Assembly (NCBI RefSeq): GCF_003121295.1 | Contig: NZ_PHNC01000031.1 | Location: 1,676,439-1,740,438 of the forward strand | DNA from: Streptomyces orinoci | GTDB taxonomy: Bacteria; Actinomycetota; Actinomycetes; Streptomycetales; Streptomycetaceae | DNA: 64,000 bases | Reading direction: 5' to 3' | Part shown: piece after piece, positions 20,015-28,223 of the stretch | Numbering within the stretch: position 1 is the first letter of the stretch | Layout: each line of letters begins with the position of its first letter | Notes under the pieces: model-generated | What the model was told of the DNA's origin: nothing | What the model saw: only the letters and a program-made list of their open reading frames with translations | The model's database searches: none | Made by a program: the position numbers and the translations under genes

Positions 20015-21460
20015 GTGCGACCCAAACCCGCTCGCTCGCTCACCACCGCACTGAGAACGCGCTCCACCAGGCTGCTGGCCATCGGTGTGGCGGTGGCCTC
20101 GGCCGGGGTGATCTCGGCCGGCCCCACCGCCCCCGCCGGCCACCACCCCACGCCCGGCGCGCCCGGCGTCGGCGACCCGTACTTCCCCCACCTCGGCAAC
20201 GGCGGCTTCTCCGTGGCCCACTACGACCTGGACATCGGCTATGCCCCCGACAGCGGCCGGCTGGACGGCCGCACCACGGTAAGGGCCCGCGCCACCCAGG
20301 ACCTCTCCCGCTTCGACCTGGACCTCCAGCAGCTCACCGTCAGCTCCGTCCAAGTGGACGGCCACCGGGCCGCGTTCACCCGGCAGGGCGACGAACTGGT
20401 CATCACCCCCCGGCACTTCATCCCCAAGGGACGGTCCTTCACCACCACCGTCATCTACGGCGGCATACCCCAGCCGCTCAGCGGCCCCATAGTCTTCGGC
20501 TCCAAATACGGCTGGATGAAGACCAAGACCGGCGTCTTTGTGGCCTGCGAGCCCAATGCCGCCTCCACCTGGTTCCCGGCCAGCGACCACCCCTCCGAGA
20601 AGGCCACCTTCGACATCACCGTCACCGCCCCCAAGGGCCTGACCGCGGTCTCCAACGGACGGCTGGTCTCCACCCGGAACCGGGGCGGCAGCACCGTCAC
20701 CCACTGGCGGGAGAGCCGCCCCATGGCCACCTATCTGGCCACCGCCACCATCGGCAGAATGGACGTCCGCACCGGCCGCACCCCCGGCGGCATCCCCGTC
20801 TACACCGCCATCGACCCCACCCTGCCCAATCCGCGCAAGGTGGACGTCTTCGGACTGACCTCCGAGATCACCGACTACTGGTCCAAGGTCTTCGGCCCCT
20901 ATCCCTTCGAGGAGACCGGGGCCATCGTCGATGGCATGCCGGATGCCGGGTTCTCCCTGGAGACCCAGTCCAAGCCCATCTACTCGGCGGTGCGCAGCGA
21001 GACCACCATCGCCCATGAGCTGGCCCACCAGTGGTTCGGCGATTCGGTCTCGGTACGGCAGTGGAAGGACATCTGGCTCAACGAGGGCTTCGCCACCTAC
21101 GCCCAGTGGCTGTGGGACGAGCACAAGGGGCGGCGCACCGCCCATGACGCCTTCCGGAGTGCGTACGACTCCATCAAGCCCGAGGACCCCTTCTGGAAGA
21201 TCGACGTGGCCGACCCCCAGCGGGACACCATGTTCGCCGACGCGGTCTATGAGCGCGGGGCGATGGCCCTCCAGGCCCTGCGGGAGCGGATCGGCGACCG
21301 GGACTTCTTCCGGCTGCTGCCGCAGTGGACGGCCCGGCACCGCTATGGCAACGCGAGCGTCGGCGAGTTCATCGCGCTGGCCGAGAAGGTGTCGGGGCAG
21401 CGGCTGGGTGACCTCTTCCACACCTGGCTCTCCCAGCGGGGGAAGCCGGCGCTGGGCTAG
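20015..21460 (+). CDS. M1-family zinc metallopeptidase, secreted
   Basis: A 481-residue aminopeptidase-type protein. The zinc site is HELAHQWFGDS with H334, E335 and H338, and the third ligand E357 in LNEGFATY, exactly the HEXXH-X18-E arrangement of the gluzincins. The N-terminal 40 residues are basic then hydrophobic (LLAIGVAVASAGVISAG), consistent with a signal peptide, so the enzyme probably acts outside the cell. The catalytic domain is followed by only a short helical part, so it lacks the long C-terminal superhelix of PepN. GTG 20015 has GAAGGGA six bases upstream. It starts 75 nt after the peptide importer, and peptide hydrolysis outside with peptide import next door makes sense together. 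Confidence 0.88.
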   Translation: MRPKPARSLTTALRTRSTRLLAIGVAVASAGVISAGPTAPAGHHPTPGAPGVGDPYFPHLGNGGFSVAHYDLDIGYAPDSGRLDGRTTVRARATQDLSRFDLDLQQLTVSSVQVDGHRAAFTRQGDELVITPRHFIPKGRSFTTTVIYGGIPQPLSGPIVFGSKYGWMKTKTGVFVACEPNAASTWFPASDHPSEKATFDITVTAPKGLTAVSNGRLVSTRNRGGSTVTHWRESRPMATYLATATIGRMDVRTGRTPGGIPVYTAIDPTLPNPRKVDVFGLTSEITDYWSKVFGPYPFEETGAIVDGMPDAGFSLETQSKPIYSAVRSETTIAHELAHQWFGDSVSVRQWKDIWLNEGFATYAQWLWDEHKGRRTAHDAFRSAYDSIKPEDPFWKIDVADPQRDTMFADAVYERGAMALQALRERIGDRDFFRLLPQWTARHRYGNASVGEFIALAEKVSGQRLGDLFHTWLSQRGKPALG

Positions 21461-21527
21461 GCGGCCACAGGGGGCGCGCGGCCGGCCGCAATGCACCCGC
21501 ACTGTCCGCCACGCGTAAGAATGTCGC

Positions 21528-22187
21528 GTGCTCTCCGATCTGTTCAGTCCCTCCGTCCAGCACTGGCTGGACATCGCCGGGATCTTTGTCTTCGCCATAT
21601 CCGGCGCGCTGCTGGGTGTGCGCAAGAACTTCGACGTCTTCGGCATGGCCGTACTGGCCGAGGTCACCGCGCTGGGCGGCGGACTGTTCCGGGATCTGGT
21701 CATCGGCGCGGTGCCGCCGGCCGCCTTCACCGACCTCGGCTACTTCCTGACCCCGCTGCTGGCCACCCTGATCGTCTTCTTCCTGCACCCCGAGGTGGAG
21801 CGGATCACCACCGCGGTGGGCGTCTTCGACGCGGCGGGCCTGGGGCTGTTCTGTGTGACCGGCACGGTCAAGGCGTACTCCCATGGCCTGGGTCTGACCC
21901 AGTCCGCGACCCTGGGCCTGGCCACCGCCGTGGGCGGGGGCGTACTGCGCGACGTCCTCGCCCATGAGGTGCCCTCGCTGCTGCGCTGGGACCGCGATCT
22001 GTACGCGGTGCCGGCGATGGTGGGCGCGGCCATCGCGGCGGTGATGATCCGCTTCCATGCGCTGCACGGTCCCACCAACGCGGTGCCCGTCCTCACCGCC
22101 TTCTCGCTGCGGCTGCTCGCCATGCGGTTCAACCTGCGGGCGCCGAGGGCCTGGCATCGCAGGAGCCGGGCGGTGGAGGAGGTGTGA
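21528..22187 (+). CDS. TRIC-like cation channel family protein (UPF0126/YadS)
   Basis: A 219-residue membrane protein with about seven hydrophobic segments made of two homologous halves. Each half carries the conserved glycine-rich kink: TALGGGLFRDLVIG in the first and TAVGGGVLRDVLAH in the second. This internal duplication and spacing are diagnostic of bacterial homologues of trimeric intracellular cation channels, which form potassium-permeable trimers. The last 20 residues are Arg-rich and cytosolic. The GTG at 21528 has no Shine-Dalgarno sequence but a TAAGAAT box at 21516-21522, so the mRNA may be leaderless. It is separate from both neighbours; physiological role in bacteria is poorly known. 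Confidence 0.85.
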   Translation: MLSDLFSPSVQHWLDIAGIFVFAISGALLGVRKNFDVFGMAVLAEVTALGGGLFRDLVIGAVPPAAFTDLGYFLTPLLATLIVFFLHPEVERITTAVGVFDAAGLGLFCVTGTVKAYSHGLGLTQSATLGLATAVGGGVLRDVLAHEVPSLLRWDRDLYAVPAMVGAAIAAVMIRFHALHGPTNAVPVLTAFSLRLLAMRFNLRAPRAWHRRSRAVEEV

Positions 22188-22240
22188 GATCACTTGCCGG
22201 TCCGAGATCACTGACCGGCCTGAGATCACTTGCCGACCGG
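22185..22240. repeat. three short direct repeats between convergent genes
   Basis: A unit like GAGATCACTTGCCGG occurs three times (about 22187, 22204 and 22222), the middle copy with an altered centre. The stop of the channel gene is in the first unit and that of the minus-strand decarboxylase-like gene in the last, so the repeats fill the whole gap. Confidence 0.55.
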
Positions 22241-22666
22241 CAGCAGCCCCCGCTCCGCGAAGACCTTCTTCGCCACAAAGGTGGCGTTCAGTGCCTTGGG
22301 AATGCCGCAGTAGACCGCCGAGTGCAGCAGGGCCTCCACCACCTGCTCCGGAGTCAGCCCCACATTGAGCGCTCCGTTCACATGCACCTCCAGCTGCGCC
22401 TCGCAACCGCCCAGCGCGGTCAGCATGCCGAGGGTGACCAGCTGCCGGTCGCGCGGCGCCAGCCCGGGGCGGTCGTAGATCTCGCCGAAGGCCCAGGAAA
22501 TGATCTGGTTGCCCAGCTCCGGGTTGATGTCGGCCATGGCGTCCACCACCCGCTGGCCGGCCTCCCCGTCCACGTGCTTGAGCACCTGAAGGCCGCGCTC
22601 GAAGCGCGCCTGGCGGGCGTCGTCGATGGTGTTCTGGCTGCTGTTCTCGTTGATCGCGTCGTTCAT
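22226..22666 (-). CDS. carboxymuconolactone decarboxylase family protein
   Basis: A 146-residue helical protein of the CMD/AhpD superfamily. The family core is visible as DRQLVTLGMLTALGGCEAQLEVHVNGALNVG, followed by PEQVVEALLHSAVYCGIPKALNA. It has one cysteine in GGCEAQLEVH and not the CxxC pair of AhpD, so it is closer to true decarboxylase-like members than to the peroxidase-coupled reductases. The ATG at 22664-22666 begins MNDAINENSSQN; no clear ribosome-binding site is seen, and the frame is open upstream only as a shadow of the cysteine desulfurase. It is divergent from that gene with about 85 nt between starts. No aromatic degradation genes are adjacent, so the substrate is unknown. Confidence 0.8.
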   Translation of the reverse strand: MNDAINENSSQNTIDDARQARFERGLQVLKHVDGEAGQRVVDAMADINPELGNQIISWAFGEIYDRPGLAPRDRQLVTLGMLTALGGCEAQLEVHVNGALNVGLTPEQVVEALLHSAVYCGIPKALNATFVAKKVFAERGLLPVGK

Positions 22667-22753
22667 GGGAGAGACGCTAGATGTTGGAGTTGACTCCAAT
22701 GCAAACCCGCGGGGGACTGGCCGGGCGAGCCGGCTCGTAGAATCGTGCCCACC

Positions 22754-23923
22754 ATGGCCTACCTCGACCACGCCGCCACCACTCCGATGCTGCCGGAGGC
22801 GGTGCAGGCGATGACCGCCCAGCTCGCCGTCGCCGGAAACGCCTCCTCCCTGCACGCCGCGGGGCGCCGGGCGCGCCGCACCGTCGAGGAGGCCCGGGAA
22901 TCCCTCGCGGCCTCGCTCGGCGCCCGCCCCAGCGAGGTGGTGTTCACCGCGGGCGGCACCGAGGCGGACAACCTCGCCGTCAAGGGCCTGTACTGGGCCC
23001 GGCGGGCCGCCGACCCGGCCCGTACCCGGGTGCTGTCCAGCCCGGTGGAGCACCATGCCGTGCTGGACGCGGTGCACTGGCTGGCCGAGCACGAGGGCGC
23101 CACGGTGGAGTACCTGCCGGTGGACGGCCATGGCCGGGTGCACCCGGACGCGCTGCGCGAGGCGATAGAACGCGACCCGGACGATGTGGCCCTGGCCACC
23201 GTGATGTGGGCCAACAACGAGATCGGCACCGTGATGCCGGTGCGCCAACTCGCCGAGGTGGCCGCCGAGTTCGGCATCCCGCTGCACGCCGACGCGGTGC
23301 AGGCGGTCGGCCAGCTGGAGGTGGACTTCGCGGCCAGCGGCCTGGCGGCGCTCACCGTCAGCGGCCACAAGATCGGCGGCCCCTATGGCATCGGCGCCCT
23401 GCTGCTGGGACGGCAGTACGAGCCGGTGCCGCTGCTGCACGGCGGCGGCCAGGAGCGGCAGGTCCGCTCCGGCACCCTGGATGTGCCCGCCATCGCCGCC
23501 TTCGCGGTGGCCGGCGCGCTGGCCACCGAGCGGCGGGCGGACTTCGCCCGGGAGATCGGCGCCCTGCGCGACGGGCTGATCGAGGGCGTACGGGCGGCCG
23601 TACCCGACGCGGTGCTCGGCGGCGATCCGGACCCGGCGGGCCGGCTGCCCGCCAACGCCCACTTCTCCTTCCCCGGCTGCGAGGGCGACTCCCTGCTGCT
23701 GCTGCTGGACGCCCAGGGCATCGAGTGCTCCACCGGCTCCGCCTGCACCGCGGGCGTGGCCCAGCCCAGCCATGTGGTCCTGGCCACCGGCACCGACCCC
23801 GACCTGGCCCGGGGCACCCTGCGGTTCTCCCTCGGCCACACCTCCACCGAGGAGGATGTCCGGGCCGTGTCGGAGGCCATCGGCCCGGTGGTGGCCCGCG
23901 CCCGCAACGCCGGCCTGAGCTAG
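22754..23923 (+). CDS. cysteine desulfurase (NifS/IscS family)
   Basis: A 389-residue PLP enzyme that removes sulfur from cysteine as a persulfide. The start YLDHAATTPM is the hallmark N-terminus, the PLP lysine is in TVSGHKIGGPYGIG and the catalytic cysteine in ECSTGSACTAGV. Its stop is 156 nt before mnmA on the same strand, and supply of sulfur for tRNA thiolation by MnmA is the likely main job. ATG 22754 is preferred over GTG 22745; TAGAAT at 22738-22743 looks like a -10 placing the transcript start within a few bases of the ATG, so a leaderless or near-leaderless mRNA is possible. Confidence 0.92.
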   Translation: MAYLDHAATTPMLPEAVQAMTAQLAVAGNASSLHAAGRRARRTVEEARESLAASLGARPSEVVFTAGGTEADNLAVKGLYWARRAADPARTRVLSSPVEHHAVLDAVHWLAEHEGATVEYLPVDGHGRVHPDALREAIERDPDDVALATVMWANNEIGTVMPVRQLAEVAAEFGIPLHADAVQAVGQLEVDFAASGLAALTVSGHKIGGPYGIGALLLGRQYEPVPLLHGGGQERQVRSGTLDVPAIAAFAVAGALATERRADFAREIGALRDGLIEGVRAAVPDAVLGGDPDPAGRLPANAHFSFPGCEGDSLLLLLDAQGIECSTGSACTAGVAQPSHVVLATGTDPDLARGTLRFSLGHTSTEEDVRAVSEAIGPVVARARNAGLS

Positions 23924-23936
23924 GCGGCCCCGTCAG

Positions 23937-24015
23937 ACGCCATCAGGGGCGCGGGGAACTGTCCGATATGCGGCTCCGCCGCGTGGGCGCGACCAGCCAC
24001 CCGGCCACCCGCACA
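23937..24015 (+). repeat. Streptomyces intergenic palindromic repeat, copy 2
   Basis: Contains AGGGGCGCGGGGAACTG, then ATGCGGCTCCGCCGCGTGGG and CGCGACCAGCCAC. The GCGGC-TCC-GCCGC part is a hairpin. It fills most of the gap between the cysteine desulfurase and mnmA and may act as terminator or attenuator between them. Confidence 0.7.
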
Positions 24016-24079
24016 TGAAACGCAACCGGAAACGTGGGGCTCCAAGGCCCCGCACGGGGCCCCGTACCCTGGAGAGACC

Positions 24080-25237
24080 ATGACGACTGACTTCCCCGGT
24101 GCACCCGACCTCTCCGCCCCCCGCGAGGGAAAGCCCCTCCGTGTGCTCGCCGCCATGTCCGGCGGCGTGGACTCCGCCGTGGCCGCCGCCCGCGCCGTAG
24201 AGGCCGGCCATGAGGTGACCGGTGTCCACCTGGCGCTCTCGGCGAACCCCCAGTCCTTCCGCACCGGGGCCCGTGGCTGCTGCACCATCGAGGACTCCCG
24301 GGACGCCCGCCGCGCCGCCGACGTCATCGGCATCCCCTTCTACTGCTGGGACCTGGCCGACCGCTTCCGTGAGGATGTGGTCGAGGACTTCATCGCCGAG
24401 TACCAGGCGGGCCGCACCCCCAACCCCTGCCTCCGCTGCAACGAGAAGATCAAGTTCGCCGCGCTGCTGGACAAGGCGCTGGCCCTCGGCTTCGACGCGG
24501 TCTGCACCGGCCACTACGCCACCATCGTGGTCAACCAGGACGGCACCCGCGAGCTGCACCGCGCCTCCGACATGGCCAAGGACCAGTCCTATGTCCTCGG
24601 CGTACTGGACGAGAAGCAGCTGGCGCACGCCATGTTCCCGCTCGGCGACACCCTCACCACCAAGGAGGAGATCCGCGCCGAGGCGGAGCGCCGCGGCCTG
24701 GCGGTCGCCAAGAAGCCGGACAGCCACGACATCTGCTTTATCGCCGACGGCGACACCCAGGGCTTCCTGGCCGCCCGCCTGGGCAAGGCGGAGGGCGACA
24801 TCGTGGACGAGTCCGGCAGCAAGGTCGGCACCCACCAGGGCGCCTACGGCTTCACCATCGGCCAGCGCAAGGGCCTGCGGATCGGCCACCCCGCGCCGGA
24901 CGGCAAGCCGCGCTATGTCCTGGACATCTCCCCGGTGAACAACACCGTCACCGTCGGCCCGGCCGAGTCCCTGAGCGTCACCGCCCTCACCGCCATCAGG
25001 CCCCGCTGGTGCGGCACCGCCCCGTCCGGCCCGGGCCAGTACACCGCCCAGCTGCGCGCCCACGGCGGCGAGACCGCGGTCACCGCCGAGCTGGTCGGCG
25101 ACGAACTGAAGGTCTCCTTCACCGAGCCGGTCCGCGGCGTCGCCCCCGGCCAGGCCATCGTCCTCTACGACGGCACCCGCGTGGTCGGCTCGGCCACCAT
25201 CGCGGCCACGGAGCGGGCGGGGGCCCTCAGCGGCTGA
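24080..25237 (+). CDS. mnmA: tRNA-specific 2-thiouridylase MnmA
   Basis: A 385-residue enzyme that adenylates and thiolates uridine 34 of the Lys, Glu and Gln tRNAs. The PP-loop AAMSGGVDSAVAA binds ATP; the catalytic cysteines are in PNPCLRCNEKIKF and SHDICFI; the C-terminal barrel ends IVLYDGTRVVGSATI. Length is normal for actinobacteria. ATG 24080 has GGAGAG directly upstream and a TACCCT box at 24065-24070. The adjacent cysteine desulfurase is its probable sulfur donor. The region GARGCCTIEDSRDARRAAD contains two further cysteines typical of the actinobacterial subfamily. Confidence 0.95.
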   Translation: MTTDFPGAPDLSAPREGKPLRVLAAMSGGVDSAVAAARAVEAGHEVTGVHLALSANPQSFRTGARGCCTIEDSRDARRAADVIGIPFYCWDLADRFREDVVEDFIAEYQAGRTPNPCLRCNEKIKFAALLDKALALGFDAVCTGHYATIVVNQDGTRELHRASDMAKDQSYVLGVLDEKQLAHAMFPLGDTLTTKEEIRAEAERRGLAVAKKPDSHDICFIADGDTQGFLAARLGKAEGDIVDESGSKVGTHQGAYGFTIGQRKGLRIGHPAPDGKPRYVLDISPVNNTVTVGPAESLSVTALTAIRPRWCGTAPSGPGQYTAQLRAHGGETAVTAELVGDELKVSFTEPVRGVAPGQAIVLYDGTRVVGSATIAATERAGALSG

Positions 25238-25256
25238 GGCAAAGGGGGCCGGCCTC

Positions 25257-26420
25257 TCAAGCGAGGACCACCGTGGCCCCATGCCGTTCAAGCAGTCGCA
25301 CGATGTCCTCGAAGTAGGAGAGGCCCCCTTCCCCGGAACCGGATACGGCATCCGCCGGCACCCGGCGCGCGATATGGGCGTCGTGCCAGATCAGGGTGAA
25401 GGGAGGCACCACACCGAATCCGCCGCACAGGCAGTCGCGGAACGCGTTCCACTCCCGTCCGAAGTACTTTCCGGGGCCGAGCAGCGCCTCGGCCATGGCG
25501 CAGTGGAGCCCGGGTACGTCCGTGACAAATCTGCCGTCAAGGTGGTGCACGCCCCCGGACCGGTCGGGGCGCCGGCCGCTCAGGCCGGTGGCCGTCAGCT
25601 CCAGCCACTCGTTCCGCCCCTGCTCGCCATAGGGAGCCCACTGGTTCGGGGCCGTAGGAATTCCCCGGTACCAGGTCTCCCAGACCTTGCGGGCGATCAG
25701 CGAGGGCCGGTTGTCGCCGCCGTCGGTGAGCGTGATGTCGAGCAGGGTGCCCCCGAGTACCGATGGCCGCGCCCCGGTGATATCCAGACCGGCGTAATGG
25801 CGGTACATCACCCGGCCGTTGCCGTCCAGCGCCCACAACTGCACCCGGTCCCCGGCCCACTTGCGCGGCCCGCGCAGCACAGCGAGCAAGGGCTCCGCGG
25901 CCTCGCAGCCGATGAGCTCCAGGGGGAACACCGGCGGATCCGCACGCGGCCCGGACAGGCCGTCCACTCCCAGGCAGGACCCCAGGGCGCGGGCGCTTTG
26001 GGCGGACAACTCGAACCGCGGTGACGGTGGCAAGGCTCCTGACCACCCCTCGTCCTCTTCGACGCCGGATCCCACGATCACGTCCACCAACGCCGGATCG
26101 GCCCGGCTGGGGCGGTGGGCGAGGACCACGGTGTCCACCAGGTTCCACCACTGCACCGGGCGCTCCTGGTCCCAGATCTCGACGCAGACATCCCCCAGCT
26201 GCCGGGTCGCCTTCCCGCCCGGAGCGAGAGCGTCGCGCAATGGCCCCGCGGGAGCGCATCCCCGGAGAGTCAGCACCTCACGCGGCGGTGGCACCTTGTC
26301 CATGAAGAGGCCCTCCACATCCGCGCACCGCCCCCAGAACCGCTCCTCGCCGTCCTCGTCCTCGCGAACCAGGAGGTACTTGACCGGGAAGGCCCGGTCC
26401 CAGACGGCGTGTTCTTCCAT
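25257..26420 (-). CDS. barstar-domain protein with a long N-terminal region
   Basis: A 387-residue protein whose last 90 residues match the barstar (barnase inhibitor) family: HLDGRFVTDVPGLHCAMAEALLGPGKYFGREWNAFRDCLCGGF, then PFTLIWHDAHIARR and a terminal FEDIVRLLERHGATVVLA. Barstar-like proteins block RNase toxins. The first 290 residues (KYLLVREDEDGEERFWGRC, LTLRGCAPAGPL, LGDVCVEIWDQERPVQWWNLVDTVVLA) form another domain I cannot name. No barnase-like RNase gene is adjacent, so it is an orphan immunity candidate or has another partner. The ATG at 26418-26420 has GGAGG nine bases away; upstream in-frame sequence is not coding. It is divergent from the next gene and convergent with mnmA. Confidence 0.72.
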   Translation of the reverse strand: MEEHAVWDRAFPVKYLLVREDEDGEERFWGRCADVEGLFMDKVPPPREVLTLRGCAPAGPLRDALAPGGKATRQLGDVCVEIWDQERPVQWWNLVDTVVLAHRPSRADPALVDVIVGSGVEEDEGWSGALPPSPRFELSAQSARALGSCLGVDGLSGPRADPPVFPLELIGCEAAEPLLAVLRGPRKWAGDRVQLWALDGNGRVMYRHYAGLDITGARPSVLGGTLLDITLTDGGDNRPSLIARKVWETWYRGIPTAPNQWAPYGEQGRNEWLELTATGLSGRRPDRSGGVHHLDGRFVTDVPGLHCAMAEALLGPGKYFGREWNAFRDCLCGGFGVVPPFTLIWHDAHIARRVPADAVSGSGEGGLSYFEDIVRLLERHGATVVLA

Positions 26421-26629
26421 TCGCGACAACCTCCGCATCACCGGACGACACTTCGGGCTCACGATACGGGGCGGCCCGGCCGGCGCTCCGTGCCATACGC
26501 ACTGCCGAGCGCCGGGGGCGCGAGGCCGCGGTGCGTGCTCCAGCCGGACCGCACCAGCTGGTGACTGCCCGAATTCGGATTGAAACACTGGGGATTGTGA
26601 GCGCCGGTACCCGGCAGGAAGGGTTTGCC

Positions 26630-27280
26630 ATGCCGCCCGCCATCCATCTCCCTCCGCCGCCGGACCGTCCGGGACTGCCCGAGCTTCCGCCGGTCGTTCA
26701 TCCCGCCCTCAGGGAACTGCCCGCACCGGCCGCCGGGGAGGTGCCGGTCGAGGTCCTCGCCGACGCCCACCACCCGGACCGGGCAGCCAGGGAGCCGGAC
26801 ATCCTGGCCGTGCTGCTCGCGGATGAGCGGGTGCGCGGCGCGCTCCGGGGACACCGCTACGCCTACCTGGGCGCCGGCCCCGTCGATGACCACAAGGGTG
26901 CGGAGGCCCAAGTCCGCGCCCTGCTCTACGACTACACCGCCGGACGCCCCCTGGAGATCACCCTGCGCGGCGACGGGCCGTCCGTGGCCGCCGTCGGCGA
27001 GGGCACGGGGCAGCCCGCGCTGTCCGGCGCGGAGGCGGAGCGCGCGGTGGCGCTGGCCCGGGCGCACCCCGGGGTGGCCGGGCGCCTGGGGCCCGGCGAT
27101 GTCCCCATGGTGCTGCTCACCAGCGATGTGGGGGAGGGCGACCGGCACCATGGCCGCCGCCGCGCGTATGTCGGCTTCGGCCCGCCGGACGAACGCCTGC
27201 CCCGGGTACGGGTGATCGTGGACCTGGGCGAGGAGCGCGTGGTGGAGACGGATGCCGGGGGAGGGTGCTGCGATGAGTGA
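26630..27280 (+). CDS. copper amine oxidase N2/N3-domain-like protein (first half of a split pair)
   Basis: A 216-residue soluble protein that I recognise as the two N-terminal alpha/beta domains of copper amine oxidases without the catalytic part. The N2-like domain covers RYAYLGAGPVDD, then VRALLYDYTAGRPLEITLRG; the N3-like domain starts ALSGAEAERAVALARAHPGVAG and ends RRAYVGFGPPDERLPRVRV and IVDLGEERVVETD, a strand pattern equivalent to the D-x-x-x-x-x-V-x-x-V strand before the oxidase core. A Pro-rich tail precedes it, and the C-terminus is GGGCCDE. ATG 26630 follows AGGAAGGG. The next gene overlaps it by 8 bp and encodes the missing catalytic domain. The assignment rests on pattern memory of the family, not a database search; a stand-alone protein of unknown function is the alternative. 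Confidence 0.55.
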   Translation: MPPAIHLPPPPDRPGLPELPPVVHPALRELPAPAAGEVPVEVLADAHHPDRAAREPDILAVLLADERVRGALRGHRYAYLGAGPVDDHKGAEAQVRALLYDYTAGRPLEITLRGDGPSVAAVGEGTGQPALSGAEAERAVALARAHPGVAGRLGPGDVPMVLLTSDVGEGDRHHGRRRAYVGFGPPDERLPRVRVIVDLGEERVVETDAGGGCCDE

Positions 27281-28148
27281 GTCCGGTCAGGTCTCCTGGC
27301 CCGAGGGGCAGCCGCTGTGGACCTTCGACTGGCGGCTGGCCGACGCGCCGGACGAGGAGGGGATCGTCATCTCCCGGGCCGCGTACCGCGGCCACCAGGT
27401 GTTCGCCAAGGCGAGCCTGCCATCGCTGCGTGTGCAGTACGACGGCGACGCCTGCGGCCCGTACAAGGACCCGCTCAACTACGACAACTCCCATCCCACG
27501 CGCCACTGTCCGGGCCGGCGGGTGTGCGTCTACTCCTACTCCGGCGGCGGGCAGCGGGCGCTGAGCGTGGATTCGTACCACACCATCGGCGCCTACCGGC
27601 TGACCCACCGCTGGGTGTTCTGGTCCAACGGCGTGGTGATGCCACGGCTGTTCAGTGCGGGGCTCCAGTGCCGTTTCGATCACCGGCACCATGCCTACTG
27701 GCGCTTTGACTTCGATATCGACGGCCCGCCGCGCGATCTGCTGCTGGAGTACAACTCCTATGGCGGGGACGAGGGATGGGGCCGCGGCTGGCACCCGTTC
27801 CGCCGGGAGACCCGCCGCGTGAAGAACGCCCCGTCGCGCCGCGCCTGGGCGACCGTGGACATGGACAGCGGCCGCGGCTACTACCTGCTGCCGGGGCCCA
27901 ACGACGGTAAGGCGGACGCCTTCTCCACCGGAGACCTGTGGCTGCTGCGCTACCACGCCGCCGAGGACCGGCACGGGCGCCAGGGCAGCGCGGCGGGCGA
28001 CGGGCTGGACGCCTATGTGAACGGCGAGGACGTCTACGGCCAGGACCTGGTGGTCTGGTACTGCGGCCATCTGTTCCACCGGGTGAGCGGTGGCGGCGAT
28101 GAGTGGCACGCGATCGGGCCGGACCTGGTGCCGGTGGGGCCGTGGTGA
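27273..28148 (+). CDS. shortened copper amine oxidase catalytic-domain-like protein (second half of a split pair)
   Basis: A 291-residue protein resembling the beta-sandwich domain of copper amine oxidases, which normally span over 400 residues. EEGIVISRAAYRGHQVF, AKASLPSLRVQYDGD matches the family entry strands, and HRHHAYWRFDFDIDG matches the H-x-H copper motif: H137 and H139 would be ligands, with H269 (VVWYCGHLFHR) as the third. The cofactor tyrosine would be Y108 in THIGAYR-type context (T104-I-G-A-Y-R), where the usual N-Y-D/E flanks are A and R. D66 could be the catalytic base. About 40 residues between D66 and Y108 are missing. ATG 27273 overlaps the first gene by 8 bp and has GGGGGAGGG upstream. 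Whether it makes the quinone cofactor is open. Confidence 0.6.
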   Translation: MSESGQVSWPEGQPLWTFDWRLADAPDEEGIVISRAAYRGHQVFAKASLPSLRVQYDGDACGPYKDPLNYDNSHPTRHCPGRRVCVYSYSGGGQRALSVDSYHTIGAYRLTHRWVFWSNGVVMPRLFSAGLQCRFDHRHHAYWRFDFDIDGPPRDLLLEYNSYGGDEGWGRGWHPFRRETRRVKNAPSRRAWATVDMDSGRGYYLLPGPNDGKADAFSTGDLWLLRYHAAEDRHGRQGSAAGDGLDAYVNGEDVYGQDLVVWYCGHLFHRVSGGGDEWHAIGPDLVPVGPW

Positions 28149-28223
28149 CGTCTGGGTACGGATCGGTGTCCTGCGGCGGAAGAGGATTGCCGTCGCAGGC
28201 CACCGCCGTCATGCCGTCACGCC

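Noticed and set aside
22226..23839. Long minus-strand frame of 537 codons opposite the cysteine desulfurase
   Set aside because: Only its last 146 codons (from 22666) are the carboxymuconolactone decarboxylase-like gene; the rest mirrors the desulfurase.
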